This document shows positions 18,806 through 28,156 of a stretch of DNA of 64,000 nucleotides, piece after piece. A model generated the notes under the pieces. The model saw only the letters and a list, made by a program, of their open reading frames with translations. It was not told where the DNA came from and did no database searches. Each line of letters begins with the position of its first letter. Within the stretch, counting starts at the first letter, position 1. The position numbers were made by a program, and so were the translations under genes. Source of the stretch: Cupriavidus sp. IDO (GTDB taxonomy: Bacteria; Pseudomonadota; Gammaproteobacteria; Burkholderiales; Burkholderiaceae); NCBI RefSeq assembly GCF_000812465.1, contig NZ_JWMA01000029.1, forward strand, positions 1 through 64,000. The letters run 5' to 3'.

Positions 18806-19603
18806 TTATTGCGTCTTCTTCGTCGTCGAGGTCTTGCTGGTCGACTTGGCGGACGAAGATGTCTGCTTGCTGCTCGCCTTGGCAGTCGATTTGGACGACG
18901 ACTTGGACGAGCCGCTGCTCTTGCTTGCCTTGCTGCCCTTGTGGCTCTTGCCGGACGACGCGTGCGACGAGGCGTGCACCGCCGGCGCCGCGGCAGCTTC
19001 CGAGATGGTGGCGCCGCTGCTGTCCAGCAACTCGTACGCGAGCATCATGCCGTCGTCATAGCCGCAGCGGACCTTGACCGGTTGCCACTGGTCGTCGCCA
19101 CGCCGCTTGTGGGCGGTGGCCGGGAAGGTCACGACCGAGCTGACCGGCACGGATTGCTTGCCTTGCGAGAAGCGGCCGCTCCAGGATTCCACCGTGGCCT
19201 GGTCGGGGCCGAGCGCACCGGTCGGGATCTTCAGCGCATCGTAGCTCGAGGAGCGGGGCACTACCCAGCTCGCGTGGGCCGCGCAGTCCGCCACATCGGC
19301 CGTGGCGTTCTCGGTCTTCATCAGTTGCTCGCGCATCTTGACGCGATACTCGGCCAGGCTCACCCGGCCGCGATCGGGCAGGGTGACGGTCTTGGTGGGC
19401 GGCGTGGTGGAGGCGGCGGGTGTAGTCGGTGCGGCGGCGGGGCGGGCGGGCGCGGGCGCAGGCGTTGCGGCGGCCGGGCTGGCCGTGGCATCGGTGCCTT
19501 CGGCCGGCAGGTTGGCGCAGCCCGCCAGCGCGATCGCACCGGCCACTGCGGCAGTCAGCATGCTGAGGCGGCTGCCGATCAGTTCGGAAATTCGTCGGAT
19601 CAC
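18806..19603 (-). CDS. Putative lipoprotein with Lys/Ser-rich tail
   Basis: A 265-residue protein of unknown function. Starting at GTG 19603 gives a basic N-region (IRRISELIGSR), a hydrophobic core and the lipobox LAGC, so export and lipid attachment are likely; ATG 19561 would remove the basic residues. An Ala/Pro/Thr-rich linker follows, then a compact domain of about 120 residues (RVSLAEYRVKMREQLMKTE to GYDDGMMLAYELLDSSG) with two conserved-looking Cys. The last 55 residues are almost only Ser, Lys, Thr and Ala, like a histone H1 tail. I do not recognise the core domain. Confidence 0.7.
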   Translation of the reverse strand: MIRRISELIGSRLSMLTAAVAGAIALAGCANLPAEGTDATASPAAATPAPAPARPAAAPTTPAASTTPPTKTVTLPDRGRVSLAEYRVKMREQLMKTENATADVADCAAHASWVVPRSSSYDALKIPTGALGPDQATVESWSGRFSQGKQSVPVSSVVTFPATAHKRRGDDQWQPVKVRCGYDDGMMLAYELLDSSGATISEAAAAPAVHASSHASSGKSHKGSKASKSSGSSKSSSKSTAKASSKQTSSSAKSTSKTSTTKKTQ

Positions 19604-19853
19604 GGGTTTGTCTTGCCGTTGCAGGCAAGCTGGGTTCGCAAAGGATTGCCATGATAGAGGAAACCTATGCGGCAAAGTTCCTAAACTTTGTTACCCATTC
19701 TTCTAAGGCATCCGTTCGCCGATGATCCACGGAGAAACGTCGTGGATGGCGGCGGAACGCTCCCGTTTGCTAGCAGGAAAACTCCGGGTCGCGCAACTGA
19801 GGCGAACCCGGAGGTTATGGCGTGGCGCTACCCGAAGCGATGCAGTTCCCGAA

Positions 19854-20744
19854 TCAGGACAGCGCGCGTGACTGCATCGAACGCGTGAAGCGCAGCAGCT
19901 CGTCGAGCAGTGCATTCAGGTTGTGCCTGAGCCTGGCGAAGCCCTCGGTGTGGGTCAGTCCCGCCTCGTCCATATACAGCTTGCGGTTGATCTCGAGCTG
20001 CAGGCTGTGGCGCCCGGTCTGCGGCTGTCCGACCACGCGCACGATCTCCACGCCCTTGTAGGGGTGGTTGCGCCAGACGTCGTAGCCCATGTCCTTGAGC
20101 ACGCCCTCCACACGGTCGGTGAAGCGCTTGTCGCAGGTGGTGCCGTCACGGTCGCCGACTACGAAGTCAGGGTGCTGCAGCCCCGGAAACTCGGTGGCGT
20201 ATTGCGCGGCCTGGCTCGGCATCGAATGGCAGTTGATGTGCCACGCGCTGCCATGCGCGGCGACGGCGCGGTCGGCCAGCTTCTGCAGCTGCGCGTAGTA
20301 GGGCAGGTAGCAGCGGTTGATGCGGTCCTGCACCTCGGCCACGCTCAGCTTGCGGTCGTAGATGGCTTCGCCGGTGTCGAGCACGCGCCAGACCAGGCCT
20401 TTTCCGAGGCGGGTCTTGGACGTTTCCTGCTTCGCGCCCGGCCAGGGGGCGTCGAGCAGGACTTCGTCGATTTCCTCCAGCGCGCGGTTGGCGTCCAGGT
20501 AGCTGCGTGGAAAGCCCGCGCACAGCAGCGGAATGCCGCGCGCCGGCGCGCCGGCGTAGAGCTCGTCGACAAAGGTGTCCTCGGCTTGCCGTAGAAGGGC
20601 CAGCGGCAGCGTCGGGTCGGGGCGGAAGTCCGTCGGGTACGTCGTCGCGCTGTGCGGCGAATCGAGGAACAGCGCGCTGGGCGCGCCTTCCGGCTGGTAC
20701 AGGAAGTACGGACTATCCGCGGTCTTTCGGTCTGTTTCAGTCAT
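19854..20744 (-). CDS. N-formylglutamate amidohydrolase family protein
   Basis: A 296-residue zinc hydrolase of the N-formylglutamate deformylase family (HutG/FGase fold). LFLDSPHSATTYP (about residue 25), DTFVDELYA, FPRSYLDANRALEEID, WHINCHSMPS (about residue 165) and GRHSLQLEINRKLYMDE are the family motifs with metal-binding His/Asp/Glu. It probably releases formate from N-formylglutamate or a similar N-acyl amino acid. Start 20744 was chosen over an upstream TTG. The gene directly follows the Bug-type binding protein, so uptake and hydrolysis of one acidic substrate is a reasonable inference. Confidence 0.88.
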   Translation of the reverse strand: MTETDRKTADSPYFLYQPEGAPSALFLDSPHSATTYPTDFRPDPTLPLALLRQAEDTFVDELYAGAPARGIPLLCAGFPRSYLDANRALEEIDEVLLDAPWPGAKQETSKTRLGKGLVWRVLDTGEAIYDRKLSVAEVQDRINRCYLPYYAQLQKLADRAVAAHGSAWHINCHSMPSQAAQYATEFPGLQHPDFVVGDRDGTTCDKRFTDRVEGVLKDMGYDVWRNHPYKGVEIVRVVGQPQTGRHSLQLEINRKLYMDEAGLTHTEGFARLRHNLNALLDELLRFTRSMQSRALS

Positions 20745-20756
20745 GATGCTGCGCAA

Positions 20757-21743
20757 TCAGTCGAGGGAAATCCTGGCGGCGGCGGCAATGCGCTTGTTCT
20801 TGGCCACTTCGCTCTTGATCTGCGCGGCAAATTGCGCAGGCGTATTGCCTACCGGCGTGGCGCCCAGCTTCTCGAGCCTGGCCTTCACTTCCGGCAGCGC
20901 CAGCACCTTGAGCGCGGCGGCGTTGAGCTTGTTCTGGATGTCGGCCGGCAGGTTGGCCGGCGCGATCAGGCCAAACCAGGCGGCGTCGTTGACTTCCGGC
21001 AGGCCTAGCTCGGCAAAGGTCGGCACGTTGGGCAGCGCCGCCACGCGCCTGGGCGAGGCCACGGCCAGGGCGCGCAGCTTGCCGCCTTCGATGAACGGGA
21101 GCGACGACGGCAGGTTGTCGAACAGCACCTGCACCTGGCCGGCCAGCGCATCGTTCAGCGCCGGGCCCACGCCCTTGTACGGCACATGGAGAAGCTCGGT
21201 CTTGCTGCTCATCTTGAACAGTTCTCCCATCATGTGCGAGACGCTGCCGTTACCCGCCGAGCCATAGGCCAGCTTGTTCGGCTGTGACTTCGCCAGTGCG
21301 ATGAACGACTTCATGTCGGTGGCCTTCACCGCCGGGTTGATGCTCATCACATTCGGCACCGATGCCAGGTTGGTGATGGTGGTGAAGTCCTTGGTTGCAT
21401 CGTAGGACAGGCGCGGGTAGACCGCTGGATTGATGCCATGGGTGGACGCCGTGGCAATGCCGAGCGTGTAGCCGTCCGGCGCGGCCTTGGCCAGGTAGGC
21501 CGTGCCGATGCTGCCGCCGGCGCCGCCGCGGTTGTCCACCACGACGGCCTGGCCCAGCTGCTGGCCGAGCTTGTCGGCCACGATGCGGGCGACGATGTCC
21601 GTGGTGCCGCCCGCGGGGAAGGGCACTACCAGCGAGATGGGCTTGTTCGGGTAGTGGGTCTGCGCGGCGGCGGGCAGGGCAAAGGCAGCGGCGGCGGCAG
21701 CCGAAACGGCGGCGAGAACGTGGAGTAGGTGGCGGCGTTGCAT
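20757..21743 (-). CDS. Bug/TctC family periplasmic substrate-binding protein
   Basis: A 328-residue exported binding protein. Residues 1-27 are a signal peptide (MQRRHLLHVLAAVSA...ALPAAAQ). The mature protein starts YPNKPISLVVPFPAGGTTDIVAR, the standard Bug N-terminus, and has QLGQAVVVDNRGGAGGSIG and FAELGLPEVNDAAWFGL. This family is hugely expanded in Cupriavidus and Bordetella and binds small carboxylates. No TctAB membrane genes are adjacent, as is common. It starts a two-gene operon with the amidohydrolase (12-base gap) and is divergent from a LysR regulator. Confidence 0.93.
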   Translation of the reverse strand: MQRRHLLHVLAAVSAAAAAAFALPAAAQTHYPNKPISLVVPFPAGGTTDIVARIVADKLGQQLGQAVVVDNRGGAGGSIGTAYLAKAAPDGYTLGIATASTHGINPAVYPRLSYDATKDFTTITNLASVPNVMSINPAVKATDMKSFIALAKSQPNKLAYGSAGNGSVSHMMGELFKMSSKTELLHVPYKGVGPALNDALAGQVQVLFDNLPSSLPFIEGGKLRALAVASPRRVAALPNVPTFAELGLPEVNDAAWFGLIAPANLPADIQNKLNAAALKVLALPEVKARLEKLGATPVGNTPAQFAAQIKSEVAKNKRIAAAARISLD

Positions 21744-21841
21744 GCGATTTTCCGGGAAAGGGAGGGAAAAAGTGGTTTTCACGATTCTGCTCGCCCGAGC
21801 AAGCCGGCCGCAAACGAAATAAAATCCCGAGGTCATTCCAT

Positions 21842-21856
21842 TTGGTCGTGAACCAA
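21842..21856. promoter_or_regulatory. Putative LysR box (TTGGT-N5-ACCAA)
   Basis: A perfect 5-bp inverted repeat that also fits T-N11-A (T43, A55 of 21.8 kb). It sits immediately upstream of the ribosome binding site (AGAGG) of the LysR gene, in the gap between the divergent regulator and Bug operon. Autoregulation is inferred. Confidence 0.45.
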
Positions 21857-21866
21857 GAGGTGCTTT

Positions 21867-22784
21867 ATGCGACGTCTATGCCCGTCGCTCACCGAGTTGC
21901 AGGCGTTCGAGGCCGCCGCCCGCCACAACAGTTTTACCGTCGCTGCCCGTGAACTGCATGTCACCCAGGGGGCCGTCAGCAAGCAGGTGCGCAGCCTGGA
22001 GGCTTTCCTGGGCGTGGACCTGTTCGAGCGGGTGCGCCAGCGCTTGCTGCTGACAGCCGCCGGCGAGCGCTACCTGGAGCGCATCCGTCCCAGCCTGAAC
22101 GAGATCGAAGCTGCCACCGTCGAGCTGATCGCCCGGCAGGGCCGCGGCGGCATCCTGCACATCGCCAGCATGCCGACACTCGGCGCCAAGTGGCTGATCC
22201 CGCGGCTGCCGCAGTTCTTTGCCAGGTATCCGGATGTGACGCTGGAGTTCGTCCCGCACGCGCAGGGCTACGATTTTTCCGAGCCCGACCTCGATGCCGC
22301 GATTCGCTTCGGCGATGGTGTCTGGCCGGGCAGCCTGGCCGACTACATGACCGGGCGCGAAGTCCTGCCGGTCTGCCGCCCCGGGCTGCTGGACGACGAG
22401 CCGGACGGCGTCGCGCGCGCGCCCGCCACGCTGCTGCGCTACCCCTTGCTGCACCACACGACCGTGCCCGAGGCCTGGCCCGACTGGTTCTCGGAGCTGG
22501 GCGTGTCCACCCGCAAAGCGTGGAGCGGGGCGCGCTTCGACCAGTTCTCGCTGCTGACGCAGGCGGCGTTGTCGGGGCTCGGCATCGCGCTGATCCCGCG
22601 TTGCCTGATCGAAGCAGAACTCGCCAGCGGCGCGCTGATGGTGGCGCATCCGGCCAGGGTGCCCAGCAAGAAAGGCTACTACCTGTGCTACCCGGAGCAG
22701 AAGCAGCATCTGCCTGCGCTGCGCATCTTCCGCGAGTGGGTCATGGAAGGCGCGGACGTGCCGGCGGAGGGCGGGGCGGGCTAA
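21867..22784 (+). CDS. LysR family regulator, GcvA-like
   Basis: A 305-residue regulator. The helix-turn-helix is at about residues 20-45 (FTVAARELHVTQGAVSKQVR), with LEAFLGVDLFERVRQRLLLT after it. LHIASMPTLGAKWLIPRLPQF and FVPHAQGYDFSEPDLDAAIRFGDG are typical of the GcvA/AmpR-type effector domain. It is divergent from the Bug-amidohydrolase pair and presumably controls it. AGAGG precedes the ATG. Confidence 0.92.
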   Translation: MRRLCPSLTELQAFEAAARHNSFTVAARELHVTQGAVSKQVRSLEAFLGVDLFERVRQRLLLTAAGERYLERIRPSLNEIEAATVELIARQGRGGILHIASMPTLGAKWLIPRLPQFFARYPDVTLEFVPHAQGYDFSEPDLDAAIRFGDGVWPGSLADYMTGREVLPVCRPGLLDDEPDGVARAPATLLRYPLLHHTTVPEAWPDWFSELGVSTRKAWSGARFDQFSLLTQAALSGLGIALIPRCLIEAELASGALMVAHPARVPSKKGYYLCYPEQKQHLPALRIFREWVMEGADVPAEGGAG

Positions 22785-22811
22785 GAACCCGTTTCATTGT
22801 GAAACGGGTTC
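22785..22811. terminator. Terminator-like hairpin
   Basis: A perfect 12-bp stem (22785-22796 with 22800-22811, loop TTG) directly after the LysR stop codon and before the convergent VWA gene. It lacks a U-tract. Confidence 0.55.
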
Positions 22812-22847
22812 CAAGGCGTGCCCCGCAACTGAACAGAGATAGCGCGC

Positions 22848-24023
22848 TTACTTCGACAGCACCTTCATCGCCTGTTCCAGGCCGGCGAGCGTCACCGGGT
22901 ACATCCGACCCTTCATCAGCTGGTTGATGACGGTGATCGACTGCCGGTACTGCCACAGGCCTTCGGGCTCCGGGTTGAGCCAGACGAAGTGCGGGAACTG
23001 CTCGGTCATGCGGTTCAGCCACACGGCGCCGGCTTCGGCGTTGTTGTACTCCACCGAGCCGCCTGGCTGCAGGATCTCGTACGGGCTCATGGTGGCGTCG
23101 CCGACAAAGATGATCTTGTAGTCCGGCGTGTACTTGTGCAGCAGGTCCCACGTGGCCAGCTTCTCGGCGTGGCGGCGGCGGTTGTTCTTCCACACATGGT
23201 CGTACAGGCAGTTGTGGAAGTAGTAGTACTCCAGGTGCTTGAACTCGGTCTTGGTCGCCGAGAACAGCTCTTCCACGCGCTTGATGTGGTCGTCCATCGA
23301 GCCGCCCACGTCCATCAGCATCAGCACCTTGACCTTATTGTGGCGCTCGGGCCGCAGCTTGATGTCGAGCAGGCCGGCGTTGGCCGCGGTGGAGTGGATG
23401 GTGTCGTCCAGGTCCAGTTCGGTGTCGGCGCCTTCGCGGGCGAAGCGGCGCAGGCGGCGCAGCGCGACCTTGATGTTGCGCGTGCCGAGTTCGACCTGGT
23501 CGTCGTAGTCCTTGTAGGCGCGCGTCTCCCACACCTTGATGGCGGTGCGGTTGCCCTTGGACGGCCCGCCGATGCGGATGCCCTCGGGGTTGTAGCCGCC
23601 GTGGCCGAACGGCGAGGTGCCGCCCGTGCCGATCCACTTGTTGCCACCTTCGTGCTTCTCCTTCTGTTCCTCCAGGAGTTGCTTCAGGCGTTCCATCAGT
23701 TTGTCCAGGCCACCCATGGCCTCGATCTTGGCTTTCTCCTCGGGAGACAGCTCGCGTTCGAGGGTTTTCTGCAGCCAGTCGAGCGGAATGTCGGACTTCC
23801 AGTCGACCAGGCTTTCCACGCCCTTGAAGTAGGCGGCGAAGGTCTGGTCGAACTTGTCGAAGTGCTTCTCGTCCTTGACCAGCGTCATCCGCGACAGGTA
23901 GTAGAACTCGTCGATGGACGGGGAGATGACCTGCGCCTTGAGCGCTTCCAGCATGGTCAGGTATTCCTTGACCGAGACCGGCAGCTTGGCGTGGCGCAGC
24001 GAGAAGAAGAAATCGATCAGCAT
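22848..24023 (-). CDS. VWA-domain (CoxE-like) protein
   Basis: A 391-residue protein of the CoxE/YehP-like VWA class. The N-terminal part (about 1-190) is helical with a Gly-rich segment (GTGGTSPFGHGGYNPEGIRIGG). The VWA domain starts near residue 230 and has a variant MIDAS, LMDVGGSM (usual DxSxS, here D-x-G-x-S), then YYYFHNCLYDHVW and IIFVGDATMSPYE. Such proteins work with MoxR AAA+ ATPases as chaperone pairs that mature or remodel client proteins; the cognate moxR is two genes upstream in the same operon. Confidence 0.88.
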   Translation of the reverse strand: MLIDFFFSLRHAKLPVSVKEYLTMLEALKAQVISPSIDEFYYLSRMTLVKDEKHFDKFDQTFAAYFKGVESLVDWKSDIPLDWLQKTLERELSPEEKAKIEAMGGLDKLMERLKQLLEEQKEKHEGGNKWIGTGGTSPFGHGGYNPEGIRIGGPSKGNRTAIKVWETRAYKDYDDQVELGTRNIKVALRRLRRFAREGADTELDLDDTIHSTAANAGLLDIKLRPERHNKVKVLMLMDVGGSMDDHIKRVEELFSATKTEFKHLEYYYFHNCLYDHVWKNNRRRHAEKLATWDLLHKYTPDYKIIFVGDATMSPYEILQPGGSVEYNNAEAGAVWLNRMTEQFPHFVWLNPEPEGLWQYRQSITVINQLMKGRMYPVTLAGLEQAMKVLSK

Positions 24024-24051
24024 GATGCCTCGCTTTCAGTCGGCGGCCGCT

Positions 24052-24648
24052 TCAGCGCGGACGGTCGAGCTGGAATTGCAGGTGTTGGCGCACCGCCGGC
24101 CATTCGCTGGCGATGATCGAAAACACCACGGTGTCGCGCAAGGAGCCGTCCGGCAGGCGCTGGTGGTTGCGCAGCACGCCGTCCTGCTTTGCCCCGAGCC
24201 GGGCAATGGCGGCGCGGCTCTGCTGGTTCATCCAGTGCGTGCGGAATTCCACGGCGATGCATTGCAGGGCTTCGAACGCGTGGCGCAGCAGCATCAGCTT
24301 GCACTCGGTGTTGATCGGGGTGCGGTGCGCACTGCGTGCGTACCACGTCGCGCCGATCTCGAGCCGGCGGTTGGCGGCGTCGATGTGCATGAAGTTGGTC
24401 ATGCCGGCCAGCTTGCCGCTCGCGTTGTCGCGCACGGCGAATGGCTGCCACATGTCCTGCTCCTGCCATGCCAGCCGGTGCTCGATCTCGGCCTCGATGG
24501 CCTCGGGTGCGGGCACGCTGGTGTACCAGAGCTTCCACAGCTCGCCGTCGGCCACGGCCTCGCGCAGGCCGGGGGCGTGCGCGGCGGACAGCGGCTCGAG
24601 CGTGGCGTGCTTGCCGGTCAGCGTGACCGGCCGGACGAACGATGTCAT
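24052..24648 (-). CDS. GNAT acetyltransferase, RimJ/RimL type
   Basis: A 198-residue N-acetyltransferase. LTGKHATLEPLSAAHAPGL opens the fold, FAVRDNASGKLAGMTNF and RRLEIGATWYARSAHRTPINTE are the beta4/beta5 region, and EFRTHWMNQQSRAAIARLGAKQ with DGVLRNHQRLPDGSLRDTVVFSI is the RimL-like C-terminal signature. The substrate is unknown. It is placed between moxR (16-base gap) and the VWA gene (28-base gap), so it is part of the operon. Confidence 0.88.
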   Translation of the reverse strand: MTSFVRPVTLTGKHATLEPLSAAHAPGLREAVADGELWKLWYTSVPAPEAIEAEIEHRLAWQEQDMWQPFAVRDNASGKLAGMTNFMHIDAANRRLEIGATWYARSAHRTPINTECKLMLLRHAFEALQCIAVEFRTHWMNQQSRAAIARLGAKQDGVLRNHQRLPDGSLRDTVVFSIIASEWPAVRQHLQFQLDRPR

Positions 24649-24664
24649 GAACGACTGCCTGCCG

Positions 24665-25555
<891 letters not shown>

Positions 25556-26087
25556 GAGACAACCTGAGGTGGCGGGCGGTGGGCCGGTTTGATGTTCGGT
25601 GTGGTTTTTATGCCATGAAGGTCACGGCTGTAGAACGCGGCGGAAAACAGGGAAAGAGCGCCGGAAGAGGCATCGCCGCGGGTCTCCAGAGCCGCCTGGC
25701 AAATGCCATCCGGGACCGGCGAAAGCCGGTCGGAATGGGCCAGTATAAAAGAGCTTTGGCGTTCGCGTATGCCCCGGGCGCGCTGCTGGACTGCCGGGTG
25801 AAGCCTGCGGTACAATGCGGCGGTTTGACGCGCCCCCACGTCCAGTTCCCCAGTATCCGGCAGTCCGCGTTCTGTCTCTCTGCGGCCCTTCCGGGTCGCG
25901 GCGATTGCGAGAGATGGTTCCAGAATGGTGTTCCACAGCCCGGCATGCAGACCGGGTGCGACATGTCTGGCCGGCTGCGCCTCGGCGATCCCCGCGGGAA
26001 TGCCAGGGCTTGCGCAGAGGCATTCTGAAACCGTCTCCGCCCGACAGGGCAGGTCACGCACGGTTTAACTTCCAATCAGCTAAGACA
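25556..26087. other. Intergenic region between moxR and cytochrome genes
   Basis: No supported gene. A small GAAA-loop hairpin lies at 25714-25731 (7-bp stem). A sigma70-like element, TGGACT (25787-25792) with an 18-base spacer and TACAAT (25811-25816), could drive the cytochrome pair, leaving a leader of about 265 bases. On the minus strand a TATACT-like -10 near 25743-25748 could serve moxR. Both promoters are guesses by eye. Confidence 0.4.
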
Positions 26088-26435
26088 ATGAAAAAGCTCC
26101 TCACGATGGTGGTGCTGGGCGCGGCCGCAACGGCAGCGCAGGCCCAGGAAGTAAAGGGCAATGGAGACGCCGCCAAGGACAAGGTCGCAATGTGCATCGG
26201 CTGCCATGGCATTCCCGGCTACCGTGCATCGTTCCCGGAAATCTATGAAGTTCCGATGCTGGGCGGCCAGAGCGCCAAGTACATTGAGAACGCGCTGAAG
26301 AGTTATCAGAAGGGCGAGCGCAAGCACCCGACCATGCGTGGCATTGCCGCCACCCTGACCGACCAGGACATCGCCGACGTGGCTGCGTACTACTCGCAGC
26401 AGAAGGCCGGCTCGGCAACCAATTCCCTGAAGTAA
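26088..26435 (+). CDS. Small periplasmic c-type cytochrome
   Basis: A 115-residue class I cytochrome c with a 19-residue signal peptide (cleavage after AQA). The heme site is CIGCH at about residue 36, and the axial Met is probably in TMRGIAATLTDQDIADVAAYYSQ. It is a c553/c4-like electron carrier in the periplasm. It is followed 13 bases later by a second cytochrome gene, so the pair is likely co-transcribed and may form a di-heme relay with a terminal oxidase encoded elsewhere. Confidence 0.93.
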   Translation: MKKLLTMVVLGAAATAAQAQEVKGNGDAAKDKVAMCIGCHGIPGYRASFPEIYEVPMLGGQSAKYIENALKSYQKGERKHPTMRGIAATLTDQDIADVAAYYSQQKAGSATNSLK

Positions 26436-26448
26436 GAGGCTCCATATC

Positions 26449-26847
26449 ATGAAGACGCTTAAGACGCTTTCGTTCGCGATCGGCGCACTCGTGCTGGGTG
26501 CCTCCGCCATGTCGGCCTCGGCCGCGGATCTCGCTGCCGGCAAGGCGCTGGTCGAGAAGGGCAACTGCGTGGCCTGCCACGGCGCCGGCCTGAACGCACC
26601 GATTTCGCCGGACTACCCGAAGCTGGCAGGCCAGCACGCTGACTACCTGTACCACGCGCTGGCCTCGTACCAGACGTCGGGCAACACGCTGGTGGGCCGC
26701 TCCAACGCCATCATGGCAGGGCAGGTCAATTCCAATCCGGCCGTGACCGGTAAGGACGGCAAGCCGCGTCCCTTCACCCGCAAGGAGCTGAAGGACATCG
26801 CCGCCTATATCGAATCGCTGCCGGGCGACCTGGTGCTCAAGAAGTAA
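26449..26847 (+). CDS. Small periplasmic c-type cytochrome
   Basis: A 132-residue class I cytochrome c. The signal peptide covers about residues 1-24 (ends SASA). The heme-binding motif is CVACH (about residue 40), and YPKLAGQHADYLYHAL and RKELKDIAAYIESLPG are the characteristic helices of c4/c553 half-domains; an axial Met is probably in NAIMAGQV. It forms a two-gene unit with the preceding cytochrome and ends in a strong terminator. Confidence 0.93.
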   Translation: MKTLKTLSFAIGALVLGASAMSASAADLAAGKALVEKGNCVACHGAGLNAPISPDYPKLAGQHADYLYHALASYQTSGNTLVGRSNAIMAGQVNSNPAVTGKDGKPRPFTRKELKDIAAYIESLPGDLVLKK

Positions 26848-26868
26848 GGCACCCCCGTTTCGGGCAGG

Positions 26869-26899
26869 AAAAAAGCCGGCCAAGTGGCCGGCTTTTTCT
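26869..26899. terminator. Bidirectional terminator
   Basis: The 26869-26881 arm pairs with 26886-26897, loop AAGT, with A-run and T-run flanks. It separates the cytochrome pair from the convergent aroG. Confidence 0.9.
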
Positions 26900-26935
26900 T
26901 TGGGCTCGATGCGGGGATGCCCCCGCACGCGGCGC

Positions 26936-28015
26936 TCAGTTGCCGCTGCCGCTCACCAGCCGGCGGGCCTTGACGGCCTCGGCCAGCGTTTCAAGCACCT
27001 TCACCGAATCTTCCCAGCCGATGCACGCATCGGTGACGGACTGGCCGTAGGTCAGGTTCTCCACCGGCGTGCCCTGGACGTGGTCCTGGCGGCCGGCAAT
27101 GAGGTGCGATTCCACCATCACGCCCACGATGCGCTCGTCGCCGGCGGCCATCTGGCGGCCGATGTCTTCGCACACGGGGATCTGGTTCTCGTGCTTCTTG
27201 CTGCTGTTGGCGTGCGAGGCATCGATCATCAGCCGTGCCGCCAGGCCGGATTTCGCGATGGCCTCGCAGGCTTCCTGCACGCTGGCGGCGTCATAGTTCG
27301 GCGCCTTGCCGCCGCGCAGGATGATGTGGCAGTCCTCGTTGCCGGAGGTGGACACGATGGCGGAATGGCCGCCCTTGGTGACCGACAGGAAATGGTGGGG
27401 CTGCGACGCTGCCTTGATCGCATCGACGGCGATCTTCACGTTGCCGTCGGTGCCGTTCTTGAAGCCGACCGGGCACGACAGTCCCGACGCCAGCTCGCGG
27501 TGCACCTGCGACTCGGTCGTGCGCGCGCCGATCGCGCCCCAGCTCACCAGGTCGGCGATGTACTGCGGGCTGATCATGTCGAGGTACTCGGTGCCGGTGG
27601 GCACGCCCATTTCGCTGATGTTCAGCAGCAGCTCGCGCGCGGTGCGCAGGCCATCGTTGATCTTGAAGCTGCCATCCATGTACGGGTCGTTGATCAGGCC
27701 CTTCCAGCCCACCGTGGTGCGCGGCTTCTCGAAGTAGACGCGCATGACGACTTCCAGCTCGTTGGCAAAGCGGTCGCGCTGGACCTTGAGCAGCTTGGCG
27801 TATTCGAGGGCGGCGCGGGTGTCGTGGATCGAGCACGGTCCGATGATGACGATCAGGCGGTCATCCATGCCGTGCAGGATGCGGTGCATGGCCTGGCGCG
27901 CGCCGTAGATCACGTCCGAAGCCTTTTCGGAGCAGGCGAATTCGCGGATCAGGTGCGCCGGCGGCAGCAGTTCCTTGAGTTCGCGAATGCGCAGGTCGTC
28001 GGTGTTCTTCAGCAT
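26936..28015 (-). CDS. aroG: 3-deoxy-7-phosphoheptulonate (DAHP) synthase, AroG type
   Basis: A 359-residue type I-alpha DAHP synthase that condenses phosphoenolpyruvate and erythrose 4-phosphate, the first step of the shikimate pathway. IIGPCSIHD (about residue 60), VVMRVYFEKPRTTVGWKGLINDP, the metal-binding region around EYLDMISPQYIADLVSWGAIGART, GFKNGTDG and MIDASHANSSKKH are diagnostic. CGGAG precedes the ATG. The 5' leader holds a Phe/Tyr-rich leader peptide and an intrinsic terminator 65 bases before the start, so expression is probably controlled by attenuation in response to charged tRNA-Phe or tRNA-Tyr. Confidence 0.95.
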   Translation of the reverse strand: MLKNTDDLRIRELKELLPPAHLIREFACSEKASDVIYGARQAMHRILHGMDDRLIVIIGPCSIHDTRAALEYAKLLKVQRDRFANELEVVMRVYFEKPRTTVGWKGLINDPYMDGSFKINDGLRTARELLLNISEMGVPTGTEYLDMISPQYIADLVSWGAIGARTTESQVHRELASGLSCPVGFKNGTDGNVKIAVDAIKAASQPHHFLSVTKGGHSAIVSTSGNEDCHIILRGGKAPNYDAASVQEACEAIAKSGLAARLMIDASHANSSKKHENQIPVCEDIGRQMAAGDERIVGVMVESHLIAGRQDHVQGTPVENLTYGQSVTDACIGWEDSVKVLETLAEAVKARRLVSGSGN

Positions 28016-28079
28016 GATGGCTCCGGGTCTTTTGTGAGGTCGTGAGAGTCGGGGATCGGGTACGGAAACAATCGGATAT

Positions 28080-28156
28080 AAAAAAACCGCCAGGCTTGCT
28101 GGCGGTTTTTTTTGTATTCGGGGCGCTTACAGCCGTCCCTCTCTATCCGCCAGCGG
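28080..28156 (-). promoter_or_regulatory. aroG transcription attenuator (antiterminator/terminator)
   Basis: On the minus strand the sequence CCGCCAG (28099-28105) pairs with CTGGCGG (28087-28093) and is followed by seven T residues, forming a terminator 65 bases before aroG. The leader-peptide codons for Pro-Leu-Ala contain GCTGGCGG (28147-28154), which is exactly complementary to the terminator 5' arm (28098-28105). The two stems are mutually exclusive, which is the classic layout of ribosome-mediated attenuation. Confidence 0.8.
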
